A stretch of 64,000 nucleotides of DNA, taken from positions 2,678,837-2,742,836 of the forward strand of contig JACAXG010000032.1 in assembly GCA_018881555.1 (NCBI GenBank), written 5' to 3'. Within the stretch, counting starts at the first letter, position 1. Each line of letters starts with the position of its first letter. The DNA comes from Amblyornis subalaris (taxonomy: Eukaryota; Chordata; Aves; Passeriformes; Ptilonorhynchidae). Position numbers and translations under genes: made by a program. Shown here one piece after another: positions 38,121 to 50,337 of the stretch. Under the pieces are notes generated by a model that was not told the origin of the DNA, searched no databases, and saw nothing but the letters and a program-made list of their open reading frames with translations.

Positions 38121-40070
38121 AGAGCCAAATGTGTATTTTGCAATGTAGTGTCTTTCTGAACAAAATGTAAAAGTTCACTTATTTTTTGCGCTAATGTATT
38201 GCACTGTGTTTTTATTTATAGACACCCAAAATGGAACCAATAAAAATGAGAGTTTTGTAGTAGTGGACTGTGATTCCTGAAAGGATTTTGAGGTTACAGT
38301 AGACAAATTTAATTTTCCAGAGTTAAAATGNTGTGGCAAGAAGATTCATTTGGTCTAGTTATCGGGAGAACAAAGAATAAGGAAATTATTATATTTTCTT
38401 CCCATGTGTAGCATTGCTGAAACAGAAACTTTAATATTCCATACAAGTCTAGTGACAGTATTCTTTTAAAATAAACTTGGCAAAGGGAAGAGGAAAAAAA
38501 ATCACATAAGTGTTTTAGACCGAGGAAAATCCATTAAGATTTGAGTTTTAAACTTTCAATCCGCTAATTTCTCAAAAGAAGATCACTGTGATTTGATATA
38601 CCCCCAAAGAGAAAACATTGACTTCCTTAATCAGACAGAGAAAGGCATGCTGAACACCAGCAGATGAACATCAAATTGAAATTTTCAACTTTGTATTAAG
38701 TTCCTATTTTTAACTCAGTGTGAATCAAATTAAAAATATAGTGGGGTAACTGGATTTTATATCTTTCAATGTCTTCATATATGAGGAATGCCACNTTTTG
38801 GGCACCGACAAACTCTGTCCAGGAACACCTGGATTAAAAGCTATGCTGCAGAGGTGGTGAGCCTGGGTGCTGCAACACCTACTGCCTTTGGTAGCTGGCC
38901 CATAGCATAGGTGTAGCATCAGGGATTTCAAAGACTGATGCTGTCTCCACAAAGATAGAGTTGCCGTTAGCAGTGGGTCGGACTTTGGGAACAGAAGGAG
39001 GAAAACACTTAGCCCTTCACTTTTTTTTTGAGTACAAATGATAACAAACTGACAGAGCAAGGTCATGAAAGTGCTTTTTTGGTTGGCGCAACTGCACAGA
39101 GGTCCCTTTCACGCATCTCCTCTGTTACTGAAACCCAAATTAGCTAGAGACAGCTCANGTAGGACTTTCCATCACCTCTCTGTCTGCAGGCTAGACATAT
39201 CTTCTTCTTCAGTAGTGAAAGTTGTGGTAGAGGACTGGGTCCAGGATTCCCACATGCTTCTAATTATGTCTGTGAAAGTGGTTGAAGCTTTTTTAATTGT
39301 AAGCTTGGTTGCAAATGAAGGAACTGTCAATTGCTTGTTTATCTTGAGAGTAAGAAAGCAAGATTACATGAATACTAACTACAGGATAATAGCGAAAAGA
39401 GGGCTGTTTGGCTTACATAAGATCAAAAGCAACGNAGTCTGAAGGTTATTTCTCTGTGCATGATGCTCAGACTCTGGACTGTGGGCTGCAGGGTTGCTCT
39501 AAGAAAGCTAAATCTTACCTTAGCCATTATTTGAAATATCTCAATTTACATGACAATTCTTAATCAATTTGCTGTGTTATACAACAGAGTCTAGTTATNC
39601 AACTAGTCTAGTTTTAGCTTTGGGTTAGTTTACGAGACAAAAAAGAGTTGAATTGACTTCAGATGAGACAGAAAGAAACCAAGGGATTTTTTTCTAGTCC
39701 TCTGTCTATCTCTCTGATCCACAGTTGTCCCTGTATGAATAATAATCAAATATTCAGGCTTTGTCTAACAGGTCAATTTCTTTTCTCTAAATTAGGCTGT
39801 ATTATAAGGAAGCACCGTATATCTCTGCCACTCCTGCTGTAAAGCTGTCTAATCTTCTGCCTCCAGATGCACACCATCCCTGCTCTTTAGCTTGAAAAAT
39901 ACTTTGTACTAAATATGTCTTTCAAAATGACAAACTATTTTTAATCTGTCCTACTATTATAGTGGATTGCCCCAGGGAACATATGGCATGATGGCTGCTG
40001 CCATCTGTAGGATGCCCTGAGGAGTTCAATGGTGCATTTCAAAGGGTCTGTTGTGAACTGCAGAAAATTA
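38121..40070. other. AT-rich unique sequence, no gene recognised
   Basis: Two open frames of just over 110 codons, minus 38725-39066 and plus 39065-39442, each contain an N and have no recognisable domain. No named repeat was seen. Confidence 0.4.
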
Positions 40071-40112
40071 CACAGAATCACAGAATGGTTGGGGCTGCCC
40101 CTTAATTCTGAC
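40071..40112 (-). mobile_element. Probable CR1 tail remnant, minus strand
   Basis: ACAGAATCACAGAATGGTTG resembles the reversed CR1 end. The sequence departs from CR1 after about 40 bp. It is short, and the call rests on the tail alone. Confidence 0.55.
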
Positions 40113-40267
40113 CCATAAGATCTCACACATTCTTCATCCACCCCCAGGCAGAGCTCAATACACTCCCCTTAACAGTCACCCACTATGAGCACTCATTCCT
40201 TTTCATGTTATCCTTCATGATATGGAGGCTGGAGACTGAAGCAGAGGCCTGCTTTTGTGGGTCACCA

Positions 40268-40671
40268 GGGTCCAAGGTGCCTGGAGTTGTTCAGCCTGGA
40301 GAAAAGGAGGCTTGGGGTGAACCTTACCGCTTTCTCCAGCTCCCTGAAAGGTGATCATAGAAAAGTGGAGGTTTGTTTATTTTCCTGGGTAACAAGTGAC
40401 AGGATGAGAGGAAATGTCCTCAAGCTACACTTGGGGAGGTTTAAGTTGGATATTAGGAAGAATTTCTTCATTGAAAGGGTTGCCAGGCATTGGAACAGGC
40501 TGCCCAGGGAAGTGATGGAGTCGCCAGCCCTGGACGTATTTAGAAGATGTGTAGATGTGGTGCTTAGGGACATGGTTTAGTGGTGGACTCGGCAGTGCTG
40601 GGTTAATGGTCAGACTCTATGATCTTAGAGGTCTATTCCAACCTTAAGTTTCTATGATTCTATGATTCTTT
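40268..40671 (+). mobile_element. CR1 LINE 3' fragment with open ORF2 C-terminus
   Basis: It runs in sense from GTTGTTCAGCCTGGAGAAAAG, through GTGACAGGATGAGAGGAAATG, TTGGATATTAGGAAGAATTTC and GCATTGGAACAGGCTGCCC, to CTATGATTCTATGATTCTT. Translation from 40257 to 40580 gives an uninterrupted C-terminal piece of CR1 ORF2, including [31 protein letters not shown] and a stop after LRDMV. The family's pre-terminal R-H-W-N-R-L-P motif is intact. The frame is open but the element is 5'-truncated, so it cannot encode a working enzyme. The open frame and clean tail suggest a younger copy than most here. Confidence 0.95.
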
Positions 40672-40916
40672 CTCAGTGGTGTCCACTACAGGACCATGGT
40701 TGTGAAACCACCTATCTCCACCTTGGCTTTTCTCTCATGCTCTGGAGCCTTTTAGCTGTTTCCTGCATCTCAACCACCTGATGCAACAAATCATCAATCT
40801 GTGCACTCCTTACTCAGGGACCTTTTCTCCCAGAGAAGATTCTGGGCACTGGCTGAACCTACAGCCTGAAATGAAGTCTCCTTCCTTACCAGTTTCATCT
40901 GGGTGGACGCATCAGA

Positions 40917-40980
40917 CATAGAATCATAGAATCATTTAGGTTTGAAAGTCCTCAAAGATCATCAGTCCAACCTTTGACTC
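40917..40980 (-). mobile_element. CR1 LINE tail, very short, minus strand
   Basis: CATAGAATCATAGAATCATTT is followed by AGGTTTGAAAGTCCTCAAAG and ATCATCAGTCCAACC. This is the reversed 3' end of a CR1 of the same type as 40268-40671 and 51119-51227. It is only about 65 bp long. Confidence 0.9.
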
Positions 40981-41216
40981 ATCTCAGGGCTTTCTCTGTA
41001 GAAATACCAGTTTTAATTGAAATAAATATTTTTTATCACTGGGTGAACTAAATTACTAGACAAAATAATTCAAGAACTCTGGGAAAGTAAAAACCATTTC
41101 TGATCTATCCAAAGCAAGGAAAAATTAACATCCTTCTAGACAGTAAGAATATGGAAGGTGATAAAATGAAAAAAATCAACAGAGATAGGTATTGCTGTCT
41201 ATTCATTTACCTCCAA

Positions 41217-41273
41217 TTCCTTCCTTCCTTCCTTCCTTCCTTCCTTCCTTCCTTCCTTCCTTCCTTCCTTCCT
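41217..41273 (+). repeat. (TTCC)n microsatellite
   Basis: Fourteen uninterrupted TTCC/CCTT units on the plus strand. It is a pure tetranucleotide array. Confidence 0.97.
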
Positions 41274-41302
41274 AACTGGTAGCTGAAAGTGTGTTGCTGA
41301 TT

Positions 41303-41455
41303 TATTAGCTCCTGCATCTATAAACCTGAAATAATTCATTGAGTCTAAGAGATTTATATCTGAGTATAGTTAAGAACAAAATATTTAAAGGTGGAATAAA
41401 CTATGAAGAGAAAACNAACTCATATGTGAGTTGCACATAATTTAGTCAGAATAGG
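41303..41455 (+). repeat. 153-bp direct repeat, copy 1 (likely source)
   Basis: This block starts TATTAGCTCCTGCATCTATA and ends TTTAGTCAGAATAGG. It recurs at 42891-43043 at the same length, without indels. By eye the copies differ at three transitions plus one N in this copy. Here the block sits in ordinary unique DNA, so this is probably the original. Confidence 0.95.
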
Positions 41456-42112
41456 CAACCACACAGTGCATGTTAAAAATGTACATAGGTAATTCTTTTT
41501 CAGACAGTAAAGAAGATAAATGGCTTTCAGCAAAAGCATTAACTTTGCAAATTAGTTTCCATTATGAAATTTGCCTATACACAAACATAATTTTCATTTA
41601 AAATATTCTTTTTGTTGGTGAAATTTTCTACTGTCTAAGTTTTCAAGTGACCTATTTAATTCTTCCTGTTCTTCAGTCTCTCTGGAAGTTCAACAGCATA
41701 CTAAAAGACAAGGCAAAACAAGAGCCCTATTTTATTAAAATGCCTTAAAGTTTTAAATAATTCATTTTATTTTCTCTCCTCTCTCTTTGCTACACTCTTG
41801 GTGGCTTTAACTACTGATGTTAACTAATTTCTTTCTTTTAAAAATGTGGTTTAAAGTCATAGAATCGTAGAATTATTTGTGAAGGAACCTTAAAGACCAA
41901 CCAGTTCCAACTCCCCTACCATGGGCAGGGACACCTTCTACTAGACCAGGTTGCCCAAAGCCTCGTCCAACTTGGCCTTGAACACTTACAGGNATGGGGC
42001 ATCTACAGCTTCTCTGGGCTGTTCCAGTGCCTCACCACTCTCACAGTAAATAATTTCTTCCTAATATCTAAAGCTAAACCTGCCCCCTTTCAGTTTCAAG
42101 CCATTCCCTTGT

Positions 42113-42652
42113 TGAGGAATACATCTGGTGCAGGTAGCTTCGTTTGCAAGCTGCAGTTGGAGAAGCAGAGTGAGCTGTAGTTGGGAGCCCAGAGAGACAA
42201 GAGGCCGTGAACTGCCAACCTTCTGNATAACAAAGGGTACGGAGACTGGTGACCAGGTGAATGGACAAAGAGAAACAGCAGGAGCTGAAGACTCATCATC
42301 ATGAAGAGCCAGACTTGTGTAGAGGTAGCCTGTGAGGGTATGAAAGTCCAGGAGTTCCTTTGGTGAGGGTTCTCCCCAGAGGCACCAGCTCAAGCTGTTT
42401 CTGTGTTACTGTGCTGTGAATGAATGGCTTTATGGAACCAATCTGAGACTCTGCTTTGAGAAACCTGTGGGCAAACCGACAAGGAAACCTGGTCTGACTG
42501 CCTCTGAGTGGGGAGTGTAGGGAGTCAAGGGGCTCATTGGAACCTCCTGCTGTGAAGAGACTTTGGTCCCAGCAGTTCCAGTCCCTGGTATTGTCAAGTT
42601 TGACTGCCAGTGAGCATCGTGTTATCAGACTGGGAAGTTTTCCTTAACACCA
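42113..42652. mobile_element. Solo LTR of an endogenous retrovirus (540 bp) with 6-bp target-site duplication
   Basis: The insert begins TGAGGAATACATC and ends CCTTAACACCA, the TG...CA ends of retroviral LTRs. It is flanked on both sides by CCTTGT (42107-42112 and 42653-42658), a 6-bp target-site duplication made from the host CR1 sequence. A CCAAT box lies near 42438 on the plus strand. I see no clear TATA box or AATAAA to fix the orientation. No internal retroviral sequence is present, so this is a solo LTR left after recombination. Six-bp duplications are known for some retroviral groups, but I cannot assign the family. Open frames across it are incidental. Confidence 0.88.
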
Positions 42653-42890
42653 CCTTGTCCTATCATTACATGCTCTTGTAAAAAATCTCTTTCCAGGTTT
42701 CTTGCAGGCTCCCTTTCCTTTACTGGAAGGTGCTGTAAGGTCTCTCTGGANGCTTCTCTTCTCCAGGATGAACAATCCCAGCTGTCTCAGACTGTCTTCA
42801 TAGGAGATCATTTTCGTGGCCTCCTCTGGACTGGCTTGAACAGGTCCACATCCTTCTCATTTTGGTGGCCCCAGAGCTTGCAGTACTCCA

Positions 42891-43043
42891 TATTAGCTCC
42901 TGCATCTATAAACCTGAAATAATTCATTGAGTCTAAGAGATTTACATCTGGGTATAGTTAAGAACAAAATATTTAAAGGTGGAATAAACTGTGAAGAGAA
43001 AACGAACTCATATGTGAGTTGCACATAATTTAGTCAGAATAGG
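42891..43043 (+). repeat. 153-bp direct repeat, copy 2, inserted in CR1
   Basis: It is a near-identical copy of 41303-41455 placed inside the CR1 element. The CR1 sequence breaks exactly at CAGTACTCCA and continues at GGTGGAGTC. The final GG of the block also belongs to the CR1 sequence, so there is 2-bp microhomology at the right join. No target-site duplication and no inverted repeats at the ends are visible, which argues against a transposon. Confidence 0.9.
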
Positions 43044-43115
43044 TGGAGTCTCATGAGAGTGAAGTAGAGGGAGACAGTCACCTGCCTCAGCCTGTTGGCT
43101 TTCAAAAGCTTATAA

Positions 43116-45513
43116 GCCTTCACTTTACTGATTAGGAAATTAATGTCAAAATTCCAGGATCTGCTAGATTATGGAAGTAATTCAAGTATTTCAAGTATCA
43201 GATTAGTCCCTACATTATATTCTGACAGGATTACCATTCTGGTTTTCAGAAATCCTTACCACTAGAGAATTTCACCAAAAAAAGAGCTGTTTCAGTAAAG
43301 AACGTTTCTGAGAAAATTTGTGACCTGAATCACTTTCNAGTGAGATGAGAGATGTAACTCTGGTTGTGACTCCAATTGCTTCTTTTTAGTATATCTTATC
43401 TATATTCCAGTACATATCATGCTACAACAGTTCCACTTGCTGCTATTCATAAATATATTCTGCTTATTTTTGTGTCACTAGTACTTTATTCTGTTTTATA
43501 AAGCACCTTAAGCTTTCCTTTTCATTATTTTTTTATCAACGTTTTTGGCTTGATTTGTTTTGGAATAGTTTGAAGTATTCAGGAAAATATCTTCATGAGT
43601 TTTAGAGAACAAGCGAAAAAATCCATTAACCTTCAAAATAATTGATGTGTTTTCCAGGTTACTGATTTATTAAGACACTTTGTGCACCTGTTCCAATCAT
43701 TAGTGATATATTGTTCCACAGTAAGCACTCATTCCATCTTAGTTAAATAATATTATTTGGTTGGATTGATTATTATTTGCAAAAACTTGCTAAATTAGGA
43801 TCTGTTATTTTTGTACTACGCATTTTTTAAAAAAAAAAATCTATTTGAAGCAATAAATTGTGAATATAAATTTGGCTGTAGATATTGAACAAAACAGTTT
43901 TCATGTGCAAACATCTGCACAGAAGGTCTCCAGTGCAATACTGAAGATCTTGAGTCACTGTGGAAAACATCAGCCCAGAAATTTCATCTAATCATAAGTA
44001 GTTCTCCCCAAAAAAAAATTTATCACACTTTGATGAGCTTGCATACTGAAGTCATACTCTTAAACAACCAGAAATTTAGGACTCTTGAAGGAAACCACAA
44101 GACAACTGTTCAAATAAAGCTACCTGGAAACTGGCAACCATTATATCTTTACAGTTTCTTTAAAACATCCACTGAAATCTGTGATGCTCCTAATTATCCA
44201 GAAGTATCAGACCATTGCAAATTTCCTTTTAACATGGTGGTAGCGAAAATGAACTAGTTCTAAACTGCCTTCTCTGTGAATTAAGTACTACCCACCAAGT
44301 GTCAAGTAGTAATTTTTTATTCTGAGTAAGTAAAGTTCAAGTTTGCCTGACTGTCTACAGTCTGAAACTGTTCAACTGAACAGAAATGCCTGGATCTTAT
44401 AGAGAAAAAGAAAATTTCNATTTGGGGTGCAATTTTCAAGGTGAGTTAGGACTTCGGTGGTGAGACTGTGCTGTGTGGAACCCGATCTAGCATCTATTGA
44501 TCCTGTGAATCTACATAATACAGGGTCAGAGAGCAGTTTAATTTAGGACCTGATAGCTGTGCTACAGTGTAAGGTACTTATTAGAGAAGGTCCAATGCTA
44601 TGCATGTTCCTGTCCTGTCCCAGAGCCAGCTCTGAATGGAGTCTCTGTAATGACACTAATGTTACTTTTTTTCAGCACTGTGATTTTCTTTAACTGTTAC
44701 ACAAAGAATAGATGTCAAAGTTATAGTAGGAAATTGGTTTGTCGTATTGCAGCTGTCAGTGCCAGGGAGTAGTATTCAGATAATGTTTCCCAACTTTGGG
44801 ACTCTCTCGTACATAAAGAGGCATTCCACTTCAATCTGTCGTATTTGTCAATCTGACAAGGAAACAAGTTTGTCAGAATACCCTAACATCACTTTGATAC
44901 CAGTGAAGATTTAAAAGAAGCATCCTTAATCTACCAAATCAGGATGAAATGGTGGTTTGCAAAAGAAGAGATGAAAACTCAGCTATAGATTTTACTTACC
45001 AGTTGTCTTAATCCTTACCTTCTCAAGTGCTGAACTGCTTTTGGCAATTTCCTTGAGTTCACATTTCTTGTTTGTTCAAGACATCTTCAGAAACCTACTC
45101 CTCTCCCAACTTACACCTGAATNATCTCACTTTGAATTTACTAGTCTATCATAAGAAATGGCACCCTCTTTCTCTGACTGTAAAATGAGCATCCCATGGC
45201 AGATAACTACCTGCATCTGTCTTCTCATCCTTTCTTCTTTTATGAAACTGTAGCATGAGTTTGCCACCCTGGCTTTGGACTGTTGACTGCCTTCTGTCTC
45301 CTCCCACCCCCTGCCCCACACTGCATCCAGCACCCTTCAGATCATAAAGAACATTCAGATAGGGTGATAAAACCCTCCTGGTGTTCTAAGGCTGGCAGAT
45401 CTTTTCTTTAAAACACATATGTCAAAGAAAACCAGGGCTCTAGACATACGAACCATGATCATGTAAACTTGTCTGAGTTCGGACACAAAATACTTAATTT
45501 ATGGTGGTAATTT
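43116..45513. other. AT-rich unique sequence, no gene recognised
   Basis: Only short open frames such as plus 44030-44257 (75 codons) are present, and I recognise no domain in them. No repeat was named. Confidence 0.45.
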
Positions 45514-45551
<38 letters not shown>

Positions 45552-45575
45552 TATTTCTTTCTTTCCTTATTTATT
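45514..45575 (+). repeat. (CTTT)n microsatellite
   Basis: About twelve TCTT/CTTT units are interrupted by a few A bases. It is the same unit and the same strand sense as the tract at 33534. Confidence 0.95.
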
Positions 45576-48500
45576 TGAATAGACAGAAAACTCTGTAAGA
45601 ATTAAGGAAATGTCTTATGAACACAGAGATAGCATTTTTTCCATTGTGTTCTTCTTGTTTTCAGATCAACAAGTCTCTCTAAAGATGGCACAAATTCTGT
45701 GCCACTATGTCTGATTTTGAGGGCTTTTTCGTGGGTCTGCGCTTACCAAAACTAGCTCTCTGCTCCTGATATCCCGTACACATGGTCCCTGCTTTTTGGG
45801 TCTCTGCCTGCCTAGCCCATCCTCAACTCCTTGAACTTTTCTCAGTCCATTCTGCAAAGTCCCCCTCAAGCCATAGTTCTGTAAGCACTTAGAACTTCTA
45901 CCTTGGCATTGTGGTGTTCACAAAACTGATACATCCACATAATAAATTAAGAACAAGCAAAGGACACATATTTTGCTACTGTCACATTTTATGAGAAATT
46001 TTAAATTCATGCTTTTCTTCCTAGATTATATAAGTTTATTTTACTGTGTGTGCAGAATTAATTTATGACTTTTAGCATCAAGTCTTTCTTATTAGAAAGG
46101 ATGTTGTTGTCCCCATAATCCATGCTTTGTCTCAGTTTGGGCAATTCTTCCTCACAATCTTTGTGGGAATTAAAGATGCGTATTCTGTGAATCCCAAGCA
46201 GCCTGAGGCAAGCAATAGCATCTCTAGGTGTGTTCAATGGCTGAGCTTCTTTGCAGCTAACTGGGCGTAATGAAAAGCCTTTTGGGTGTGACGTGTGCTT
46301 GATATACAGTACATCTCTCCCAGGTTCAAAGATTGTTGAATTCATCAGCATCCTAGAAGACACATGGAGAGATTTTGGATTTCTTCTTTTGACATACGTG
46401 CCTAATTTCTGTTTAAGTTGTATTTTAAGATCCTATGCGCTCTTTGGTATCTTATCTTAAGTCCTGTACCAAAATTGACAGAAGGAATCTATAACTAATT
46501 TGGGAAGTACATAGATCCCTTCTGAATCTCATTCCAGGCTCTTTTGCAAAAGTCTTTTTCCCCTCCGAGATAAAAAATTTCCAAAGAAAGGTTTGCAGAA
46601 ATTTTTTTGAGTGGTCACACAATTCCACTGTCTTTGTGTGTTTATTTTGCCTCTGCTGTCTCCTCTCTACTGTGGTTATTGTACAAGCCCCTAATATTCC
46701 ACTGGCAGGTGTCTGCTTCCAATTTCAAGAAGTCAAACTCTTCAATCTCTCATGCCTGAAGGCAAAAATGAAAATCACTGAACAACTTATCCAAGAATCA
46801 CTTTTTGCTGAGACAGCTCCCCTTGTTGTCTGTTCCAGACAAGAACTCAGGAACTGGTATTGTAATCCATTTAATAAAACAATGAACTTTGGTTTTGTGT
46901 CAGCAGGGAAAAATAAAAGGGNCTTTTTTTTTGCTAATGACCATCTGGATTAATTTCATTTGCCAAAAATCTTCACCTGTGATCAAAAGCCAAGAGTAGT
47001 GTTACATCTTTGCTTCCAAAGCAAAGTTTTATGTGTTAGGTAATACATGAGAGAGTATTGTAGGTTTCCCCTGAATCAGAAAGCTACTCACAGTATTTGC
47101 TAAGTGTACGAATGTACATGTTAAGTCAAAAATATGGGATTATCTGGGACGATTCTGGCAAACAGATGCTCAGTTAAAGAGGTGAAACCATTTCAGAGCA
47201 CTCTTTACAACAGATTCTCCACAGGAATTCTCTTATAACCAGTTTCTCTCTTAAATTTTTTTGCTGAAAAAGAATCTTTTTGCTTTTTTGGCAGTTTGAA
47301 GGGTCTGCGTATATTGGTTAAAGCCCTTAATTTATCTAATGGTATTCTATCTTCTACAGGAATACTTTCTTGAGGCAGAAACCATCTATTTTGTTGATGT
47401 AATACAGGTGCCTGATCCTGTAGTATCTACCTTGTAAGGTCCTCTAAAGAGAAGCAGTAGAAAAGAAACAAAACAGGTTTAGACTGGAGTGCTCTCTGTC
47501 CACACATATGCTGAGAACAGGGAAAAGTAATTCAACCACAAGGGCCCAGAGACATCCAGAATTCAGCTGTGACAGTTCATGTTCCTGAACCGCCAAAGGA
47601 AATTCTCACCTTGGGTGCTTTGCCAGCCAGACTGAATGCACACATCTTCCAAGAACTGAGTCAATCTGAGCATAGATGAGTCAGGAAATTATAAATGTAG
47701 GCATTAAGGATTGCCTGAAGGACTCTGGCTGTCTTGAAGTGAGACTAAACTATTTGTTTCTTGTCCCAGTGTCGGTGTCATTTGGACAAAAACTCAGACG
47801 TTGCTGCTTTCACCTAAATCTGAGGATCAGCCAGCTATTAACTCAAAACTTGCTCTGCTGCTTGCTGTGAAGACTCCTCACTGTTCACTCCCTGGCAGGG
47901 TTGTGAAGTGTTTATAAACGAACTGCGAAGCTGCAATTCTCCTCAAGCTCTGCCAGCTCCAGGAGATACTCACTGCATATTGTGGTTATCCCTCTGAGAC
48001 TGAAAAACCATCTCTGAAAGAAGATCTGAGGTGAGAAAACGACATAAGTTCAAGAAAGTAAAGAAAGCTGAAAAATATCCAAATACTGTACTTGAGCAGG
48101 TCTAGTGGCTAGATGGGAAGAAGGACTACGTACATATCTGCTGTTTGCAAGTGAATATTAATACTTAATGTATCAACCCAAAGTTTATTAATTTTTATAT
48201 TTTTGTGTTAAGTAAACAACTTGTTTTTCTAAGAGAGCAGTAGACAAGTGACGGGGGAATTATTAATACCTAAATTTCAGACATAGATTTATATGCAGGC
48301 GTGGACTCTCCTTTGTCTCTGTGTGTGTGGACCCACACAAATGCACGTGTGTTTTACATTTAGCTGCACATGATGCTTTATGAGAAGTCTTCAGCAGATA
48401 TATCTCCAGCTTATACCTCAGGGAAAACAGTAGAATAACGTGCCAGTTTCATGAGCCTCAGTANATCTGCATTATCTGAGGCTTAGCAGTTCCCTCAGAA

Positions 48501-49230
48501 GGGTCTCAAAATTCCTGTTGGTCTCTGTAGCTGATGTAATAAAAATCATATTGCTATGAAAAGTGTCATCTGGAGGTGCCAATATTTCATGTCAAATGTA
48601 GCACTGTGTTTTAGCTTTAAGAAGCTGCTTCTGTCATTCACACTTGTTTGAATGTTAGAAGTTTCTCTTACANAGAAATATGACTTGAAACGTAGTGAAG
48701 AAAGATGATGCTTCTTTTTGGGAAAGCAAAACTGAGTGCCTAAGGCTGAAAAATGTTTTCCACTTCTATATCAAGACAACTTAGGTATGGGTTGACTAGG
48801 GTTCTTAGGTATGATCTTGGTTAACAGAATAGGAACCAAACTGGACATGCAGACAACTCTCAATGTGTGAATTTTTCTGGTTTTTCAACTTGAACACTAG
48901 CAACAATCTCATCATAGTTTCTTTGGTGGGGCAAGGTACTAGCAGCAGATGTAGTATTCTTTCTCTTTCCTGTATCACAGTTTGTTTTTCTGAGGTAGTA
49001 CTAATCAGAGAAGTTGTACCAGGGTCTGCAGGAAAAATAGCCCAGATGCTGTCTATGCAGCTGAAGAAAAGAAGGGAGCAAAGGATGTAAGACCAGACAA
49101 ATGTTTCTGCAACAGTGGGCAGAGCAGAGGTTACTCAGAGGGAATTCTAGGAACTACAGCAGAGTTATTAGGATCAGCTGAGAGAAAACTGAATTAAATG
49201 GTTGGCTTGAATTGAACAGGGCTGAGAAGA

Positions 49231-49252
49231 TGATTATTATTATTATTATTTT
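49231..49252. repeat. (ATT)n microsatellite
   Basis: About six ATT units. It is a short trinucleotide repeat. Confidence 0.8.
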
Positions 49253-50309
49253 AATTGAAGACACCTGATATATTTCTCCAGCCTGGAAAGGCATCATATA
49301 TCGTAGTGCCAAAGTTCATTTGTATCCACATTTATCTCTTCATAGATGGTAGCATCTTCCATTTAAATAACCATATGTATAAATCACATTTACATGATAT
49401 ATTTTGTGCAGTGACCATAGGGAATGCAAAGAGTCCCTGAGAAGCAATTGGGTGTTCAGTTCATGTACTCTCTCAACATACAGATGAAGACCATGCCATA
49501 ACTGCATGTGGATTGAGGTTTCACAGGCATTTCTGGCTTAGGTGAGGAAAGGCGGTGTTCCCTGATGTCTCTGTTTCATATCACTGAATAAGACTTTTAT
49601 TAACTCCAGTAGGAAAAGTGGCAGACCATAAGGCTGACAATCTTCATTTTTTACCAAGAAGTGGTTTACTTTCGAATGTGACATTTTTAGGTGCCACCAG
49701 ATGTCACTATCGGTAGTTTTAGGTTTTCCCTCGGATTAAAGAGGGTTATTTTCCTTGGAGAAGTGCTCTTTGCTAGCAGTGATGCAGTTCACATTAGAAA
49801 CCCAGAGCAATCACCAGAAAAGACAGTTTGGCCTTTGCCTTTGAAATCCAGCTACGAGTCTTCCGTCCACAACTGTTGCTTTTAGTTGCAATTATGCCAG
49901 CAAAGAAACCTTGAATGATGCTAAAATTTAGCAACAGATGCATTAGTCTTGAACAAGCACTGTGCTAATTACCAGCCATCAGCTGATCAATTTGCCTGAA
50001 GGCTTCAGCTTTGTATTCCCCTGGTAAAGAATAGAGTTTACTCCCTTGTTTTTCATCAGACCTAGCACTCCAGCATGGATTTTGGCTCAGCCAGAGGGAG
50101 ATTTATCACTTTGCACTATTTCTTGGCGAGTTTAGACCAGGAAGCTGTTTTTTAAAATCTTTGAGTGCTACAAGCTCTAGATGAAGGCAGTGGGAACTCC
50201 AGAGGGAACTGCAAATATTTAGCAAAGCCTTGAATTCTGACCCTACAATTTCAGGGAAATTAATTTCAATTCAGTTTAGAGCTTTCAGAGAAGTAGGATG
50301 CATAGAAAT

Positions 50310-50337
50310 GAATAAAATAAATAAATAAACAAATAAA
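50310..50337. repeat. (AATA)n microsatellite
   Basis: Short AATA/AAAT units with one C interruption. Confidence 0.75.

Larger units (their letters stand above)
41858..43115 (-). mobile_element. CR1 LINE 3' copy, minus strand, interrupted twice
   Basis: The CR1 starts at 41858 (CATAGAATCGTAGAATTATT) and runs colinearly to 42112. It resumes at 42653 (CCTTGTCCTATCATTACATG), runs to CAGTACTCCA at 42890, and resumes again at 43042 with GGTGGAGTCTCATGAGAGTG, fading near 43115. The first interruption is a solo LTR (42113-42652). The second is a 153-bp copy of sequence from 41303-41455. With both removed, the CR1 parts join at the expected points of the element, so both insertions came after the CR1. 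Confidence 0.93.

Noticed and set aside
36188..40980. Repeated CATAGAAT/ATTCTATG units considered as a microsatellite or CRISPR-like array
   Set aside because: They are the 3' tails of separate CR1 insertions in both orientations; there are no spacers or repeats of CRISPR type.
42061..42393. Overlapping minus-strand frames of 64-110 codons
   Set aside because: They run across the junction of CR1 and the solo LTR, so no gene can be continuous there.
46058..46363. 101-codon minus frame
   Set aside because: No domain was recognised and there is no supporting context; the length is expected by chance in 64 kb.
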